From Psilocybe azurescens (taxonomy: Eukaryota; Basidiomycota; Agaricomycetes; Agaricales; Agrocybaceae), in contig JAJIRX010000783.1 in NCBI GenBank assembly GCA_023853785.1, forward strand, positions 372,001 to 436,000: 64,000 bases of DNA. Direction: 5' to 3'. Below, one piece after another: positions 1 through 12,749 of this stretch; the stretch's first letter is position 1, and every line of letters starts with the position of its first letter. The notes under the pieces are model-generated. The model searched no databases. It had not been told where the DNA came from and saw only the letters and a list, made by a program, of their open reading frames with translations. Made by a program: the position numbers and the translations under genes.

Positions 1-1856
1 ATCCGGACGCGGACCCGAACGCGGGACCTATCAACGACGAGATGGACGACACCGAGCTCGACAGCGACAGCGCGGACATGCCCGACGCCGTGCGCGCGTG
101 CTGCCCCTGCTGGTGTGGTTGATGAAGAGCGCCAGGACCGGGCCCGAGGGGTAAGTACGCGTGTGCCTTCCTCTGTGCTTGCGTGGAGTGTCTCCTCGAC
201 TGCCCCTGTTGCTGCTGCTGCTGGAGAATCGACCCCGTAACCGACGCAGACGCCGAATGCGGATGCGGATATACTTGCTGCTGCACTTGACTCTGCTGCT
301 GCGTGAACGACACCGAGCGCACCAGCACCGGCGACAGCGGGAACTGGTGCGCGAGCGACAAGCTCGAGCTCGACCCTGAGCCCGAACTCGAGGACGTCGA
401 CGCGATGGAGAGCGTCGGCGAGTGCCGCTTCGCCGTCCGTTTGCCGGGCGTCGGCGTCGTTGTGAAGGACGCCGAGCGCGAGAGCGCGGGCGAGGGGAGG
501 CGTGCGCGGAGGTGAAGGACGTGGACGTGGACGTGGAGATAGAAATGGAGGATGAGAAGGACGAGGAGGGGAGCGTGTAGCTCGTCTCGGGCGTGGACGT
601 TATCGAGCTCGTGCTCGCGGTGGTGTTGGTGTTGTGGTTCGGCGCTGGCGCAGGCGTGTCTGCAGCGGGCGGCGGCGGCAGACCGCACCTGCACCTGCAC
701 CTGCACCAGCATCCGCATCCGCAGGCGACCCAGCGCGAGATCGACGGGGGAGGCGGTAGCGGCTACAAGAAAGTTATTTTTAGCCATTCATTCAATACCA
801 ACAGCCGAAAGTAGAAGTAATCATGCAGTTAGCGTACCTTGTTTCTGCCTTCACCAGGCGCAGGGGGTGCCGGTGCTGCTGTGTTTCTTGACCCGCTTCT
901 TCTTGGGCCTTGTCCTTGGTTTCGAAGTCCTCGTGTGGTTTCGAGCCCTCCAGCGTGAACGGCCCGTCGCCCTGCGGCAGCTCGCGGACGTAGTTGGGCG
1001 CGGGGAAGCGCAGCGGGTCCGCCGCGGTTTCTCCTGTTCCGGGGTGGTCATGCGTGCTGCTATTGTTGTTGATGTATTCTTGGGAGTGGGAGCGCGAGCG
1101 CGAGCGTGAGTGTGTGTGTTTGAATGTGTGTTTGAATGCGGATGTGTGTTTGAATGTGTAATTGAATGCGAATGCGAATGTGTGTTTGAGTGGGAGTGGG
1201 AGTGGGAGTTGCTATTGCTATTTGGATCCGAATCGGTGCGCACGTGCGAATGCGAATGTGAGGGGAGAACGCGCACGCGAATGGGAAGGCGAGTTCGAGT
1301 CGGAGCCGGCGACGCTGCTCGCACTCGGGCTCGGATAGCCTAGGAGGGGCGAGTCTGCGCGGTCGGATTGGTGTGATGGAGCGGGGGCTGCGGCCGCAGG
1401 AGCTGGTGTCGATGTCGATGCTAATGGAAGGGGATGAACGGACACGAGACGCAGACGCAGACGCGGTCATGGACGGGGGCACACTACCATCCCCATCCCG
1501 GGGGTCAACGGAAACGGAACGGCCAGCAACGCGCTCGTCCTCCAGTGCGCTCTCCTACTGCTCTCCTCGCTGCTCTCGCTCTCCTCACTGCTGGCGCTGC
1601 TGGCACGCGCGTCCGCCTCTCCCCCTGTACCGACGCCGAGCACGAACCGGCACTGCTGCTCGAGCCAGCGCTGGATGCGCATGTCCTTCCCCGCACCGTC
1701 CGCGCCGTCGTCGTCGTACTCGTCGTACTCGTCCCCCAGCTCAAATGAAATTATCGACGGGGATGCGCGGGGCGTAGGCTGTTTGGTCGGCAGCGGCGGC
1801 GAGTCGGACGCGCTGGCGGAGGATAACACAGGGTCCGAGAGTGGTGCAGAGGCCAT
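1..1856 (-). CDS. Low-complexity Ser/Gln/His-rich protein, partial at window edge
   Basis: I do not recognise the family. On the minus strand an ATG at 1854-1856 opens MASAPLSDPVLSSAS, followed by an acidic stretch (GDEYDEYDDDGADG) and the more ordered MRIQRWLEQQCRF. Further on come convincing coding stretches in shifting frames: PLLGYPSPSASSVAG (about 1345-1300), RFPAPNYVRELPQGDG (about 1000-950), and a Ser/Gln-rich part with SFTQQQSQVQQQ (about 310) that runs off the left edge. A plausible intron lies at about 837-775 (donor GTACGC, acceptor TTGTAG). The frame changes near 1470 and in the repeat at 1110-1206 are not resolved; small introns or base-call errors could explain them. GC content is much higher than in the neighbouring DNA. 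Composition suggests a largely disordered, possibly regulatory, protein. Existence of a gene is likely; the exon model is not reliable. Confidence 0.55.
1110..1206. repeat. Imperfect simple repeat (TGTGTTTGAATG-type and GTGGGA-type units)
   Basis: Alternating copies of a 12-14 nt TGTGTTTGAATG-like unit run into short GTGGGA repeats. The repeat lies inside the minus-strand low-complexity gene, where it would encode His/Ser/Thr-rich peptide, and it coincides with a place where the reading frame becomes ambiguous. Confidence 0.7.
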
Positions 1857-3310
1857 ATGGTGGTGGGTAATAGGAATGTTCTGAATCTCTAGAGGGGGTG
1901 GTAGCCGACGCCGAGGAGAAGAAGTGTGTCGTGCGTCGTGTGTCGTGTGGTCGTGTGCTAGCAGGGAAAGGGGGCGGTGAATCCGCGCGAGAAGTGGAAG
2001 GCAAGGCCAGAATCGAGACTGGGTCCAGGTTGGCGAAGAAAAATATGTATGAATGGATGGATGGATGAACTGCAGAAACGTCCCGTCAGTCAAGTTGATT
2101 CCTTCATTCATTCCTTCGTTCATTCATCACATCCAGAGACATGAAACTCACCTCAAAAAAAAACACGCCCGACGCGACAAAAAGAAAATCCAAAGCAAAA
2201 GTGCATAAAATAAGAGGCAGCGTCGAGAATGGAATGTGAGCAAGTTGTGTTGTGTATAAGAAGGGGAAATACGGACTGTCCGTCCACGCTCCAAAAAAGC
2301 AGGGGGTTCTCACTTGCTTCCCAAGCGCTGACGTCCCTGTCAACCCAACCAAATCCAGCCCAAATCCAAATTCCTCCGATCGATCTCCGCTATTTCCGAT
2401 CTGAGGGGTTTTATTTATTTTGCAAATAGCCTCAAATAGCAGGCATCTAACCCCACCGTGAGAACCCCCGCAAAAATAATCCCAATTATCCCATTGATCA
2501 ATCACTGTCAGCATTGTGCTATTGTCTACCTCCACGTCTCTCGGGATTGCCACGCCCGCCGCGCCCACATCAATTCTCCATGGGAGTGTCCAAGTTCACT
2601 GTCCACTGTCAAGGTCAAAACCGCTCATTGTCAATCATCACGTTCCTCGAATCATGCTTTTGCACCCGCACCCGCCTTGATCCCATCCATCCGTTCATCC
2701 ATCCGTTCATCCATCCGTTCATCCATCACCATCATCCATAAGTATACATACACCTCCAAAAAAACATATGCAACGAACACTCTTCTCTTCCATGCCTATG
2801 CTCATGCCCATGTCTTCCCTCCCTGAGATATATCCCTCCTCCCTTGCTTACATCTCCTCTTGAGCATAATCTAATCTCTCCTGCAGCACAGCCAATTTAC
2901 GTATTACCCCCAAAAAACCACGGTCCGCTCGCACTGAACACCAACTCCTCAACAGTGCGCCGCCCAAAATAACCCACCATCATCATCATCATCGCGTATC
3001 ATATCAAGTTCTCGCAAAAACCCCATCCATCCAGCCGCCGTGCGTGCCCACGCCTACACGCAGTAGCCGCCGTCCACTTTGAGTAAAGTCGGTCTGAAGC
3101 ACTCCCACAGCAGGGCAGGGAAACTTTTCGCACTCTCAAATACGCCAGAAGCGTCGCTCGTCCCTGCGCATGGGATTGCGGGCTCGGACTGCACCGGCAA
3201 GAACCCAGTAGCTTCACTCGTAAGTAAGCGTCGATTCGGCCCCGCCCCGGTCCCGTAGCTGCGCTGCAGTGCTCTACTGACAGTACATGTAGTACACACT
3301 TCGTCAAAGA
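1857..3310. other. Intergenic, upstream of the left-edge gene
   Basis: No supported gene. The stretch holds pyrimidine-rich and simple-repeat DNA: ATGG-type repeats near 2052-2070, ATTC-type repeats at 2104-2128, and a CATCAT run near 2978-2993. It probably includes the promoter and 5' UTR of the minus-strand gene starting at 1856. Open frames here look like chance. Confidence 0.5.
2684..2729. repeat. Tandem 12-mer microsatellite (CATCCATCCGTT)
   Basis: Three near-perfect head-to-tail copies of CATCCATCCGTT followed by a decaying fourth copy. Non-coding context. Confidence 0.8.
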
Positions 3311-4120
3311 TATGTTTTATTATATTTTTGTCTCTCCGGATCTACCTCGTCGCTCCTCCGCGCTCGCATCCTCCTCTCCTTCAACCCGAGCTGTAGCAGC
3401 ACTCTGATTCAAGTTCTGGATCTCTCATTTGCCTACACGCACACGCAAAGTCAAACGCTAATGCGCCATCAGCCCGCTTCGCTTATCAAGGGTTCACTGG
3501 CATCCATGGAATTTCTCCCAGGGAAAGATACGCATGCATATGACAGAATCACGGATCACCGTCCACCTATGTCGTATGTCGTCTCGGACACAACTTTATG
3601 TTCATATTTACACACATGCATTTAATTAACACAAAAACCGACGTTGGGTCCTTGCATCAGGATCAGATCCCACTCCATCTATGTATGGGCTCGAAATTTT
3701 CGACCATCCGAGTCCTAAGTAAATCAGAATCTCACCCCACTGCCACAGTATGTTTTATTATACCAATAGATCCCCCGCTCTAACCAGTCGCTCCGAGCAC
3801 CTGATTCTGGATCTCCCATTCGCTCACTCTCACTTGCACGCAAAGTCAGACGCTAAAGCGGCGCCAGCCTGCTTATCAAGGGTCCCGGTGAGGTTACGAC
3901 ACTCCTGGAATGCCCCTCAGGGAAAGATGCGCATACGCATATTAAGTACGACAGAATCACGGATCACTGTCCGCCCATGCCACGGCGGCTCGAGCCTCGG
4001 ACACAACCTTATGTTTACATACATACGTGCGTTTAATTAGCACAAAACCGACCTTGGACTGTGCACCAGATTGGGCTTGCAAATTTTTTGACATCCGAGT
4101 CTTAAATCTCACTCCACCTC
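3311..4120. repeat. Diverged tandem duplication, two ~370-440 bp copies
   Basis: Copy A spans about 3311-3748 and copy B about 3749-4120, in the same orientation. Shared blocks appear in the same order: TATGTTTTATTATA at the start, CGCAAAGTCA.ACGCTAA, GCTTATCAAGGGT, CAGGGAAAGAT.CGCAT, GACAGAATCACGGATCAC, CGGACACAAC.TTATGTT, TTTAATTA.CACAAAA and CATCCGAGTC at the end. Copy B lacks several short segments. No reading frame is conserved between the copies, so this looks like duplicated non-coding or relic DNA rather than a gene pair. Confidence 0.75.
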
Positions 4121-4250
4121 GGAAAAAACACGAAGCGACATGGCACAGGCTCGCCGCTGCAGATCAATAATGACATGTGTGTAATCAAGTGGCTTCTCAT
4201 CCTATTGTTATGGTTGACTCCCATCCCATCCCGCCGCACCCCAATAGGAT

Positions 4251-4704
4251 TAGGGTGTTTCACGATGGCGATTCTCAGTCGCTTTTGAGCCGCTTTTGAC
4301 GATGTTTTCGTCCCTCTTTTCTCAAAAAACAAAAGCGGCTCAAAATCGAGGCCAACCTAAAACCCCTAGGATTTATTCGGAATGTATGGCATGTACCTTA
4401 GCAATTGTGTTCACTTGAGAGGTTTTGTGCTAGCCTTTTGGGGTTGAAGGTAAATTTGTGTTTTCTTTTCTCACTGGATGTTTTAACCATAGCGGAAAGA
4501 ACGAGCGGCGCAAGGATAATGAATGACGTATTGGACAGAATCATGATGATTTATCTAATACACGATGTTTGAAAAGCAGGGTGAAAGCAGCTTTAGCATA
4601 CTCGAAAAGCGAGGCCCGCTCTTCACAATTCCGATTTTGATCCTCGAAAGCGAGACAAAAATCACCATCAAAAGCGACTGAAATCGTCATCGTGACACAC
4701 CCTA
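4251..4704. mobile_element. MITE-like non-autonomous DNA transposon, ~454 bp
   Basis: The ends are inverted repeats of about 38 bp. The left end (4251-4288) reads TAGGGTGTTTCACGATGGCG and continues; the right end (4667-4704) is its near-complement and closes with CGTGACACACCCTA. Both ends carry TA, compatible with a TA target site as in Tc1/mariner-type elements. Inside the left end is a perfect 15 bp hairpin (TTTTGAGCCGCTTTT at 4283-4297 against its complement at 4331-4345). No transposase frame is present, so it would be mobilised in trans. The superfamily assignment rests only on the TA flanks. Confidence 0.7.
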
Positions 4705-7700
4705 ATAATTCTCTGCCATGTGTGTAAGTAGAAAGGAAAGGAAATTCAAATCCAAATTCGACGCACGACGGCGACGTCGTCGTCACTGCACAATATCATT
4801 GCCATGTGGTAGCCCTCCCCATCGCGACCTATCCCCTATCCTGTTTAGCATCAAGTAGCCTGACCAGTGGCCACCGACGATACCCCACAGCAACTACTAG
4901 TGCTTATTTAAATTCCAATAATACCAACAACCCCACTACGCGCATTTGAAAAACGACCATGCACCCAACCCCTCCTCACCCCCTAGTCGAATTACAGATA
5001 GCGGGAGCGGCGTCCATGAGACTTGCAAACCTTCATCCGAGTCGGTCATCTTGGCCCCTCCCGACTCGTCACCTTGGTCTTGGCCCGCGCTCTCTCTCCC
5101 GGTAAGTAAGTAAACATGCGCACGCGCCCGCCATCCCTGTCGCAATATACCAGAATTTGTATGTATGGCCTACGCGTGGACTATAATGGGCCGCGACCGC
5201 GACCACGACTGCAGCCTAGGCCTGGCGCGACACGCACGCCCACGCGACGCTCACGCGTTCAGCAGCACAAAGCGTCCGTCCGGAACAAATCATGCTGCAC
5301 AGCGATCGCTCGATCGATGGATCCGTGGCCCGCGGCAAGTCGTCGGTCGGGTTGCACTAGCAGCACCCCAAGTTGCAGCTTGAAGCTTCTGCTTGACCGA
5401 GCCCGCTACCCCGAGTTTCTGAATCAGTCTCACTAGCAGCCTCCCCAACCGGGCGGGCGCCTATAGCTACTTATATATATCATCACGATTCAATACGCTG
5501 AGCACTCATAAAGTCTTGATTCGATAACAAGGTACAAGCGCCGGTTGCGCATCAGTCAGCCACAGGCGGCAGCAAGCTTGACGTTGAAGTAAGTGTACAA
5601 ATTCCATACGGCCGCCCAATTCCAATATCAGCGCTCACCGCTGATCCCTGATCCAAAGAAGCAAAAAGAAGGATTTGGGAGACAGCAGAAGGAAAGAAAA
5701 AACAAACAACGCGAACGCCGCCGCCACCGCCACACCAGCGATTGTCGTTCGTGCGTACGTTCGTGCGTGCGTTTGTGGACAATAATTACCACGCTGCATA
5801 TGATGATGATGGTCGAGCGCTCAGCGCCAGCGCCAGCGTTTGCCCATCACATTATTAATATGTCCTCTTTTTTTCCTTTTTTTTTTTTGGCGGAGCGTTG
5901 GTGCACAATTGATATATCACTGGATGAGTGCAGTGACGGTGATCATGATGTCTACTAGCCTGAGAGTATGTGCAATGACGACATCTTATCGTGGATGGAT
6001 CCCATATCCGCTCCCACTCCAACCCACACACTCGAGTAAAAATGCGTCTCGACGTAAATCTTCTGATATTCTGGCAGGAAAATCTCTGAAAGGCTAAAGC
6101 TGATAAGCTATCAAGCACTTACAAACCGCAGGACATCATCTCGAACATTCGAACAATCATCACAATTAAGCAGCCATCACCACCACCAATATAAGTGAAA
6201 TAGGAAATGAAATAACCACGAATATCTATTTTTGTGCATGTAAAGTCAGAAGTTAGAAAAAGCAGGAATGAAAGAACATACAGAACAGAACAGAACCCCC
6301 TCGGTTCCGGGGAGACCTATTAAGGGAATTCCTATGTTCTGTCTAGACCCTCGAACCACGGCTTCCCCGTCTGACCCATCAGAATTGTTCTCAGCGCAGC
6401 TTCAAAGTTCTCACATACTCCGCCTTTCGACTTCCCCATTCGAGTCTCTCCCTAACAAACAAACAAATTCCCCGAATAACCTCCTCGTTCACAACGGGGA
6501 AGCCGAAGTCTGAAGAAGACTCGGAACACGAGGAAGAAGCACAAGACGTCACAGTAGTACTGTGCCACTGAGAATTTGAGTGAGAATCGACTCTAAATTT
6601 TCGTTCTCCGCGAAAAACAGAAGAAAAGAAGAAAATCGGCCTCCGTGGTCAATTTATCACGCAAGCTAACAATTACAATTTGAACTTGAAGTAAGTCGAC
6701 TGTCGACGACGTACGTCCGATCCAGCCCCTTGCTCGAGACGGATCTGGAGTCTGTACGCCGGCATGGACGATGACAATGACAATGAATGACATAGACATA
6801 TTGTATACGCGTCCTATAATAAGATGTGAGTGACTCCCGCCCGTTGACAGAAGACATCCGACTTGGAAGACCCACTGATGTTAGGTATTGTATGTATCCG
6901 AGTCGGGCGAGACGTCGGCCAACATAACTTAGCATATTGCATTTGTTGCCAATATTCGTTTTTAAAATAGCGGAGGAAGAGGACCACAAAGCCGGCTCTA
7001 TGTCGCGAACCAACTGATTAATTAATTCACCGTGGATAATGCACTAATCGCCCAGCGGCTGGGACATAATACGTAGATTAAGTGTGCAGATTATTCCTGT
7101 ATCGTTGACTTGTGTATTTATGATGCAATATCAGACCTAGACCTTCAGGTCAAGGCTTCTAGCGGGACGCCCACTGCTCAAAGAGCAACTCACTCGTCCT
7201 TCCGCGAACACATAGATCGGGTGCTGGTCGTGAGATTGGTGAACCATGTTCGAGACTGCGTCCCCGAGTCCTCTCTGGATGGAGAGAGCTCGGAGCAGAA
7301 CAAATTACCAGAAGCGCGAACTAGTATTTAAAGAGAATGAATTAACTCGGCAGCCATGCCAGCCAAATGCCAATTGAAGACAGAGAATTTTTAAAGCGAC
7401 GAACAGAGATAGCTCTGCAGGTGAAATGAAAAACTCAACTCCGCCGTAAATTTAAGGTACTCAAATATTAAAAGTGAAAAACGGAAAGTTGAAGCCATCG
7501 CTGATAGCGATAATCAATAACCGATAATTAATATTACTCGAGTAATACATTTCCGTATCGCACGTACGCTAGTCCAGTCTTGGTATCTGAACCTCAAAAT
7601 TGAGCCCTCAGACGGCCTCAAGCCTCAAACCTTCAAGCCTTCGAGAGGAGCACTCTCGGATCTGCAAGCCAGATCTGTAATTCCCATTTCTGCTCGAACA

Positions 7701-10700
7701 CGAGCGATCACCAGACCTGTACCCCAGTACACCATGCACAGATTTACCTTCGAAGCTCCATTCCTCCTCCTTCTTTCTTGCTTCATTCCATATTGATACA
7801 AAAGCGACTCTAGACTCGTGGCTATACCACGCACGCAACTCACGCAGTGCATTCTGATTAATCTAATCAATGCCTGCCAGCTCGCCACCCCTCGGACCTC
7901 GCTATTAATAGATTCAGCCCACTGATAACTGTCTGCCTTGAGGCTAATCTAGAGAATGAGGATTCTAGGTCAAGCAAGCTCTAGCTCGGACCAGTATTCA
8001 TTCGAGCTTCGAAGCCATTTAGTATGCCATAAATGCAGGTTGACGGAGTTGGCGTGAGTAACTGGTATCTCAATGTCTGATCACTGTCATGGACCTGAAC
8101 TCTTGAGCTCGACTCCTCAAATTAATCGCCCTAGCAATCCTTACTGCTGAGACAATCTTTACCATTCGATGCGTGTGATTAACGGAAAGAGTGGCGCGTT
8201 CATTAATTAAGCACACATCCCGGCCGTTATTAATGACGCCGGTAAGGCATCATGCACTAATTTAACTTTGGAACTCGCAGCTTCGAAGCGCACTTCGACC
8301 ATGAGGCCACATGCCCGCCCACTCCCTCAAGAAGCATCGCAGCCTGCGCTATCGAGCGTGATCCGTCCGTTAGCTTGTTATCTCTTCGAGGAGTCTCACA
8401 CTGGTATCACCTACTGACATACCAAATGATCGGAAGTCTACAAAACAATCTATTAATAAGTACAGGTCTATATCTCACCCCTAAGAATACACTGTCATAC
8501 GAGTAGAATTATCCTTGAAGACAATAACGATCCTTGTATTTAAGTGATTTCAATCTCATCGCATCATACATCAGCCTGAGGATCACCAAGTGAAGGTGAA
8601 GAACTTGTCAATCCCATTCAGATCATGCCCCCTCGTGTGCGTTATCTCATTAATTCTAGCCTCATTCCTGGGCTTCCAGTACCTTTAACTTCTCTACTTT
8701 AGTAGCATGCTGTGTGCGCCTGTAGGCACGAATACGGAGGCTTCAATCTCACTCGAAGCATTCCCTATGAGATTCTTGCAGGATAGCAGATAACAACCAT
8801 CTTCCTCACGGCGTTTCTCATCATTGCGAGGTTTATCAGTTTAGGTAGTCCAGGGACCATTTACTGTGAACTATACTCAAGCTCAGTCCTCTGTAGCTCG
8901 TGTCGAGTATATGTATACGGGTGACGACATCTTGAAGACTGGGGCCTCAGGTATCAAGGACCAAGGCAGACAAACAAACAGATCTCGCATACAACCTACT
9001 CGTATAGAAGATTTAGCCTCACTCACACTCTCTCAAAGTCCCCGTCATGAACGCGGACACGACGATTTATTTTTAGAGTTAGGGCTTAACCCCTGTTTCT
9101 TGCATCCTTATACTTCGTTCATCGGTATTATGGCCATTAATCGAGCTAGTATGCTGCATAGCATGTGTGTATTTGTTCGGACACTGACATATGCTCTTCC
9201 TATGTTCCATTCCACTCATGTCAGCTGGAAAGTAATTCAGGTCAAAGGGCCAGAGAGCAAATGGCTATAAACATGCTCTTACATTCCCGTCACCGTCACC
9301 GTTTGCTTAGTGATAATTGCCATCTAATATCTCATAATTGTCAGGTCGAATGGACAGTATTACTTGAAGTTTGAGTATATGTACACCCAGATCGTTCTGA
9401 GACGGCTGACAGGTCAACAAATGCGCCAAGTTCAGCCATAAAACTGAACAGTACAAGGTACATCTACTACAAAAACTCAAGAGACGGAAGAGGGTTAACC
9501 GCTTAGCGGAGCTCGGACATTGATTCATTGCACATATTCTCTGTTGCTTAGTAAGCGCAGCAAGAAATACCTCGTGAGTTTGTATGTTACGTTGAGATAT
9601 CCTCGAGGCGTCAGGCGAGGCTTGACCTACATGAGAGCAAGTATTAAGAAAGCTGTAAAAAATGCGGAGAAAACAAACAATGACGGAAAATTTCAGCCTC
9701 ATGGTTTATTGAGAGAGCCTCGGGGGTGCATTGGTATACCTTCCAACTGGATCCAAAGAAATCTAGAAACGTCCAACGCTGTTATCGTGTCCTGAACTGA
9801 ACATACATGGCTTAATTGACACGTAGCATAGCCTCGATTCACAGTCAGAGGTCACGTACGAAAGACAGTGTGTCGACGGAGTTCTTCCTAGTTCTTCGAA
9901 ATCCGTCATGCAGTAACGGATATTTGTTTCCCCTAGCGGCTTATAAACCATGAGTCCGCAATGACAAGTGGAGAGAGACCAATTCCCGATGTGTAATGAA
10001 ATCTCTTAGCTCTATACACAGCCAGCCAAAAGTCACAGAGACATCAAATCTGACAGTTCGCGAGGCTTGGCAGAGTAACTTGAAAGGTTTAAAATTTAAG
10101 TGGGCTCTTCTCATATATATATTTTTGCTTCACTCTGACGCGCAAAAGGGCTAATTGGAGGCATGTAATAGTGTTTTCGGTCGTTCTAAAAATAGCTTCC
10201 CACGGGTTATGTCGGAAGCTTCGAGATGTAGAAAACTCTTCATCTGCTTGATTAAAACAGTATTATGGTAGGGAAAAAATAAGCCTATATACAAATATAC
10301 ATGGGCGTTTTTATCGGAAAATATATACTTTTAAGAATATATCGTCATAAAGCTTCCAAAGTAACCATCCGATGGAGGGCCTTGGTCAAGCCTTCATGGC
10401 ATTCTCCCATTGATAGCGGACTTGAAGGAAGCAGCAATTATGAAAACAGCGACGAAAAAATATTTAGAGACGGCAATCTACTAGCAAACCGAAAGACATG
10501 GCTATATTACCATGTTCCTCTCGGCTGTAGAGAGGATCATATCCATGGCGTGTATACGCATTTGAGTTGTGCTGGGTCTGGATTTTGGAATGATCAGTAT
10601 GCATATGAGACGGGAGGAGGGTTGAAATAAATACAGCTTGGTGGTGTTATTTATGCTAGCGGGCAGGTTTGGATTTGAAACCCTCGGAGCCATACCAAAG

Positions 10701-12749
10701 AACAACCATCATTCTTTTTCATAGCATCTGATAGCTTGAAATCCGGGCTTGATAGAGGCATCGGTGAATTACATTTAGTAAGTTTTGCATGGTAATTCAC
10801 GCCCAGAGTCTACTCCAATAACGCCATGCACTCCTGGTTTTCGTATCCACGGACAAAATAGGAGAGCATCATACCTTCCTAGGTACACTGTTACCGTACA
10901 CAATATTCTACAACAATTATCTGCTACAATCAATGATGGTACCAAGTTCCGGGCACTAGAGTATGCTGTTCCGGATGGGGTAAAAATAACAAGAATCGCA
11001 CGACGTAGAGAGGCTGAGCATTGAGAGGCAGCAAGCACTGAGCAGTGAGATTGCGAGCAGACGGGATTGGAAACTTTTCAGATCAGCGTATGCAGACTGC
11101 CAGAGTCTACCGGCCCTGTACCTGTCAGTGTCAGTGTGCCTTGAAACCTAGGCCCGATGGAGCTAAGCAGACCCATCCCAATTTGATTCTCCGATTTAAA
11201 CGTCGCTGCGAACGCTTTCAACAGTTGTTCGAGACGACCAACCTTCAATAGGCTTGAGTTGACTGCTTACCGGCTTTTTTCACCGTATACGTCATCCATT
11301 AAATCTGCCTACTGGATACGCTTATCCCAAGTACTGGTTCCAACCCCGACATGTTTGGGAACTTCCTCCAACATTTCCTCACGCCGACTTGACTCCCACC
11401 GTACAATCGCCGTTTCAGCAAACACACCTTTTCTGGTGCTGCTCTACAACGACCGCGCTTTCTAGAATTATTTTCTATTCTGGGAACCTGGAGGACTTCT
11501 CAATTAACAAACAACAGGTTGATATCGTAGTCTGACGACGAATGCTTCCAGTATATACATTTTGGATGGTCCCAGACCAAAACTGGTTGCAAAATCAGCT
11601 TCAGAATGTCGAAAGAATTCAGGCTTCTCAGTACTTGTCACTGGAAGCCTGCGGTCCCGAACCCGGAATAAAACACAGGACGGATATCTCACACTGTGTC
11701 CCACACTCAATTTTGGGTGACAGATGTCGCCTCAAATTTAGCCGGGCTCCAAATTGCTGTCTATCGTCTTCCGTTTTTGAGATATCAACCAGCTCTCTGA
11801 GATTTTGGTTCTCATCTCGCCATATCGACTGATACTATTGGTGGATTCACAATCCTGGCTCTTTTTCGTGTCATTTCCGACCGTCAAGGAATCCGGCTAT
11901 CAGTCCCCACATTCTTATCCTTATATCCTTCGCGAGCTTTCACCCGGTCAAACCATTGGTTTCGGCAAATGATATGAATATCTTAAAGGCTAGACCTTAT
12001 CACATCTTGGCCTCGCTTTGATGCAAAATTCACAGGTCGACATTGGCTAAAGCTCAAGCTACAGAGAACTAATCTCGTATTGGCAACGGCATATCGTTGT
12101 TCGGATTTTGAGCGTGGCTGCTCACATCTACCATGGTTACGTATCCCTCTTGGCCAGGTGTCTTCGTTTCATGGCCTTCGAGTGTACAAGTTAATGCAAA
12201 CTGTTTCTCATCAAAATTGGTGCATGTGGTTGGCACTATTGAAACAGTCGATGGCGTTTCATATTGTTATTGAGTAGCCTTGGAGGGCACTCGCTCTAGC
12301 CTATCAGATACACAACCGCATGGAAACTCAAGTCCGACTCAATCGCGGAGACGCTCAGTCAATTTGTCTTAAGCACTTGTTCCTCACAAGTGCGACACGG
12401 CAATCATCCAGATTTGACAAAATTCGTCTGGTTTTGTCAGCTACATGTATTTCTGGTCTTGTATACCATCCTGCTCTCTTCGAGTATGCCTTCCTCTTAA
12501 AAATCAGTCCGGAATGCTGGTCGACAGTGATATGAAACTAGCTCGTTCTTTTGGATCAAAGTTGGAGCGACCCATGATGCTATGATTGGAGATGTCATAT
12601 CAAATGATTATAAAGTGCATACATTTTTATAAAGGCATATACATATGTGTGTTACGATGATTCTACAATTCTACAATCCAAAACTATACTCCAACAATAA
12701 TAGCAAAACTACGGTATAATATAATCCGCGTTGTTGGGTATCACTCCCA
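4705..12749. other. Gene-poor region, ~8 kb
   Basis: No open frame here shows recognisable motifs, a signal peptide or a consistent exon chain. The longest frames (8866-9270, 10301-10630, 11542-11832, all plus strand) have no features that separate them from chance. AT-rich stretches and short palindromic TTAATTAA-like runs occur (about 7015-7025, 8200-8210). Decayed transposon or gene relics cannot be excluded by eye. No tRNA-like cloverleaf was noticed. Confidence 0.45.

Noticed and set aside
2104..2568. 154-codon minus-strand open frame upstream of the left-edge gene
   Set aside because: Overlaps simple repeats and lacks conserved motifs; more likely 5' UTR and promoter.
8866..9270. 134-codon plus-strand open frame in the gene-poor region
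   Set aside because: No motif, signal peptide, exon context or coding-like composition; similar-length frames occur by chance here.
10301..10630. 109-codon plus-strand open frame
   Set aside because: No recognisable feature and no flanking exons; an antisense frame of similar quality overlaps it.
11040..12535. Chain of plus-strand frames that could be an F-box/LRR relic
   Set aside because: Faint resemblance only (leucine-rich pieces with many stops); no F-box core could be read in any frame.
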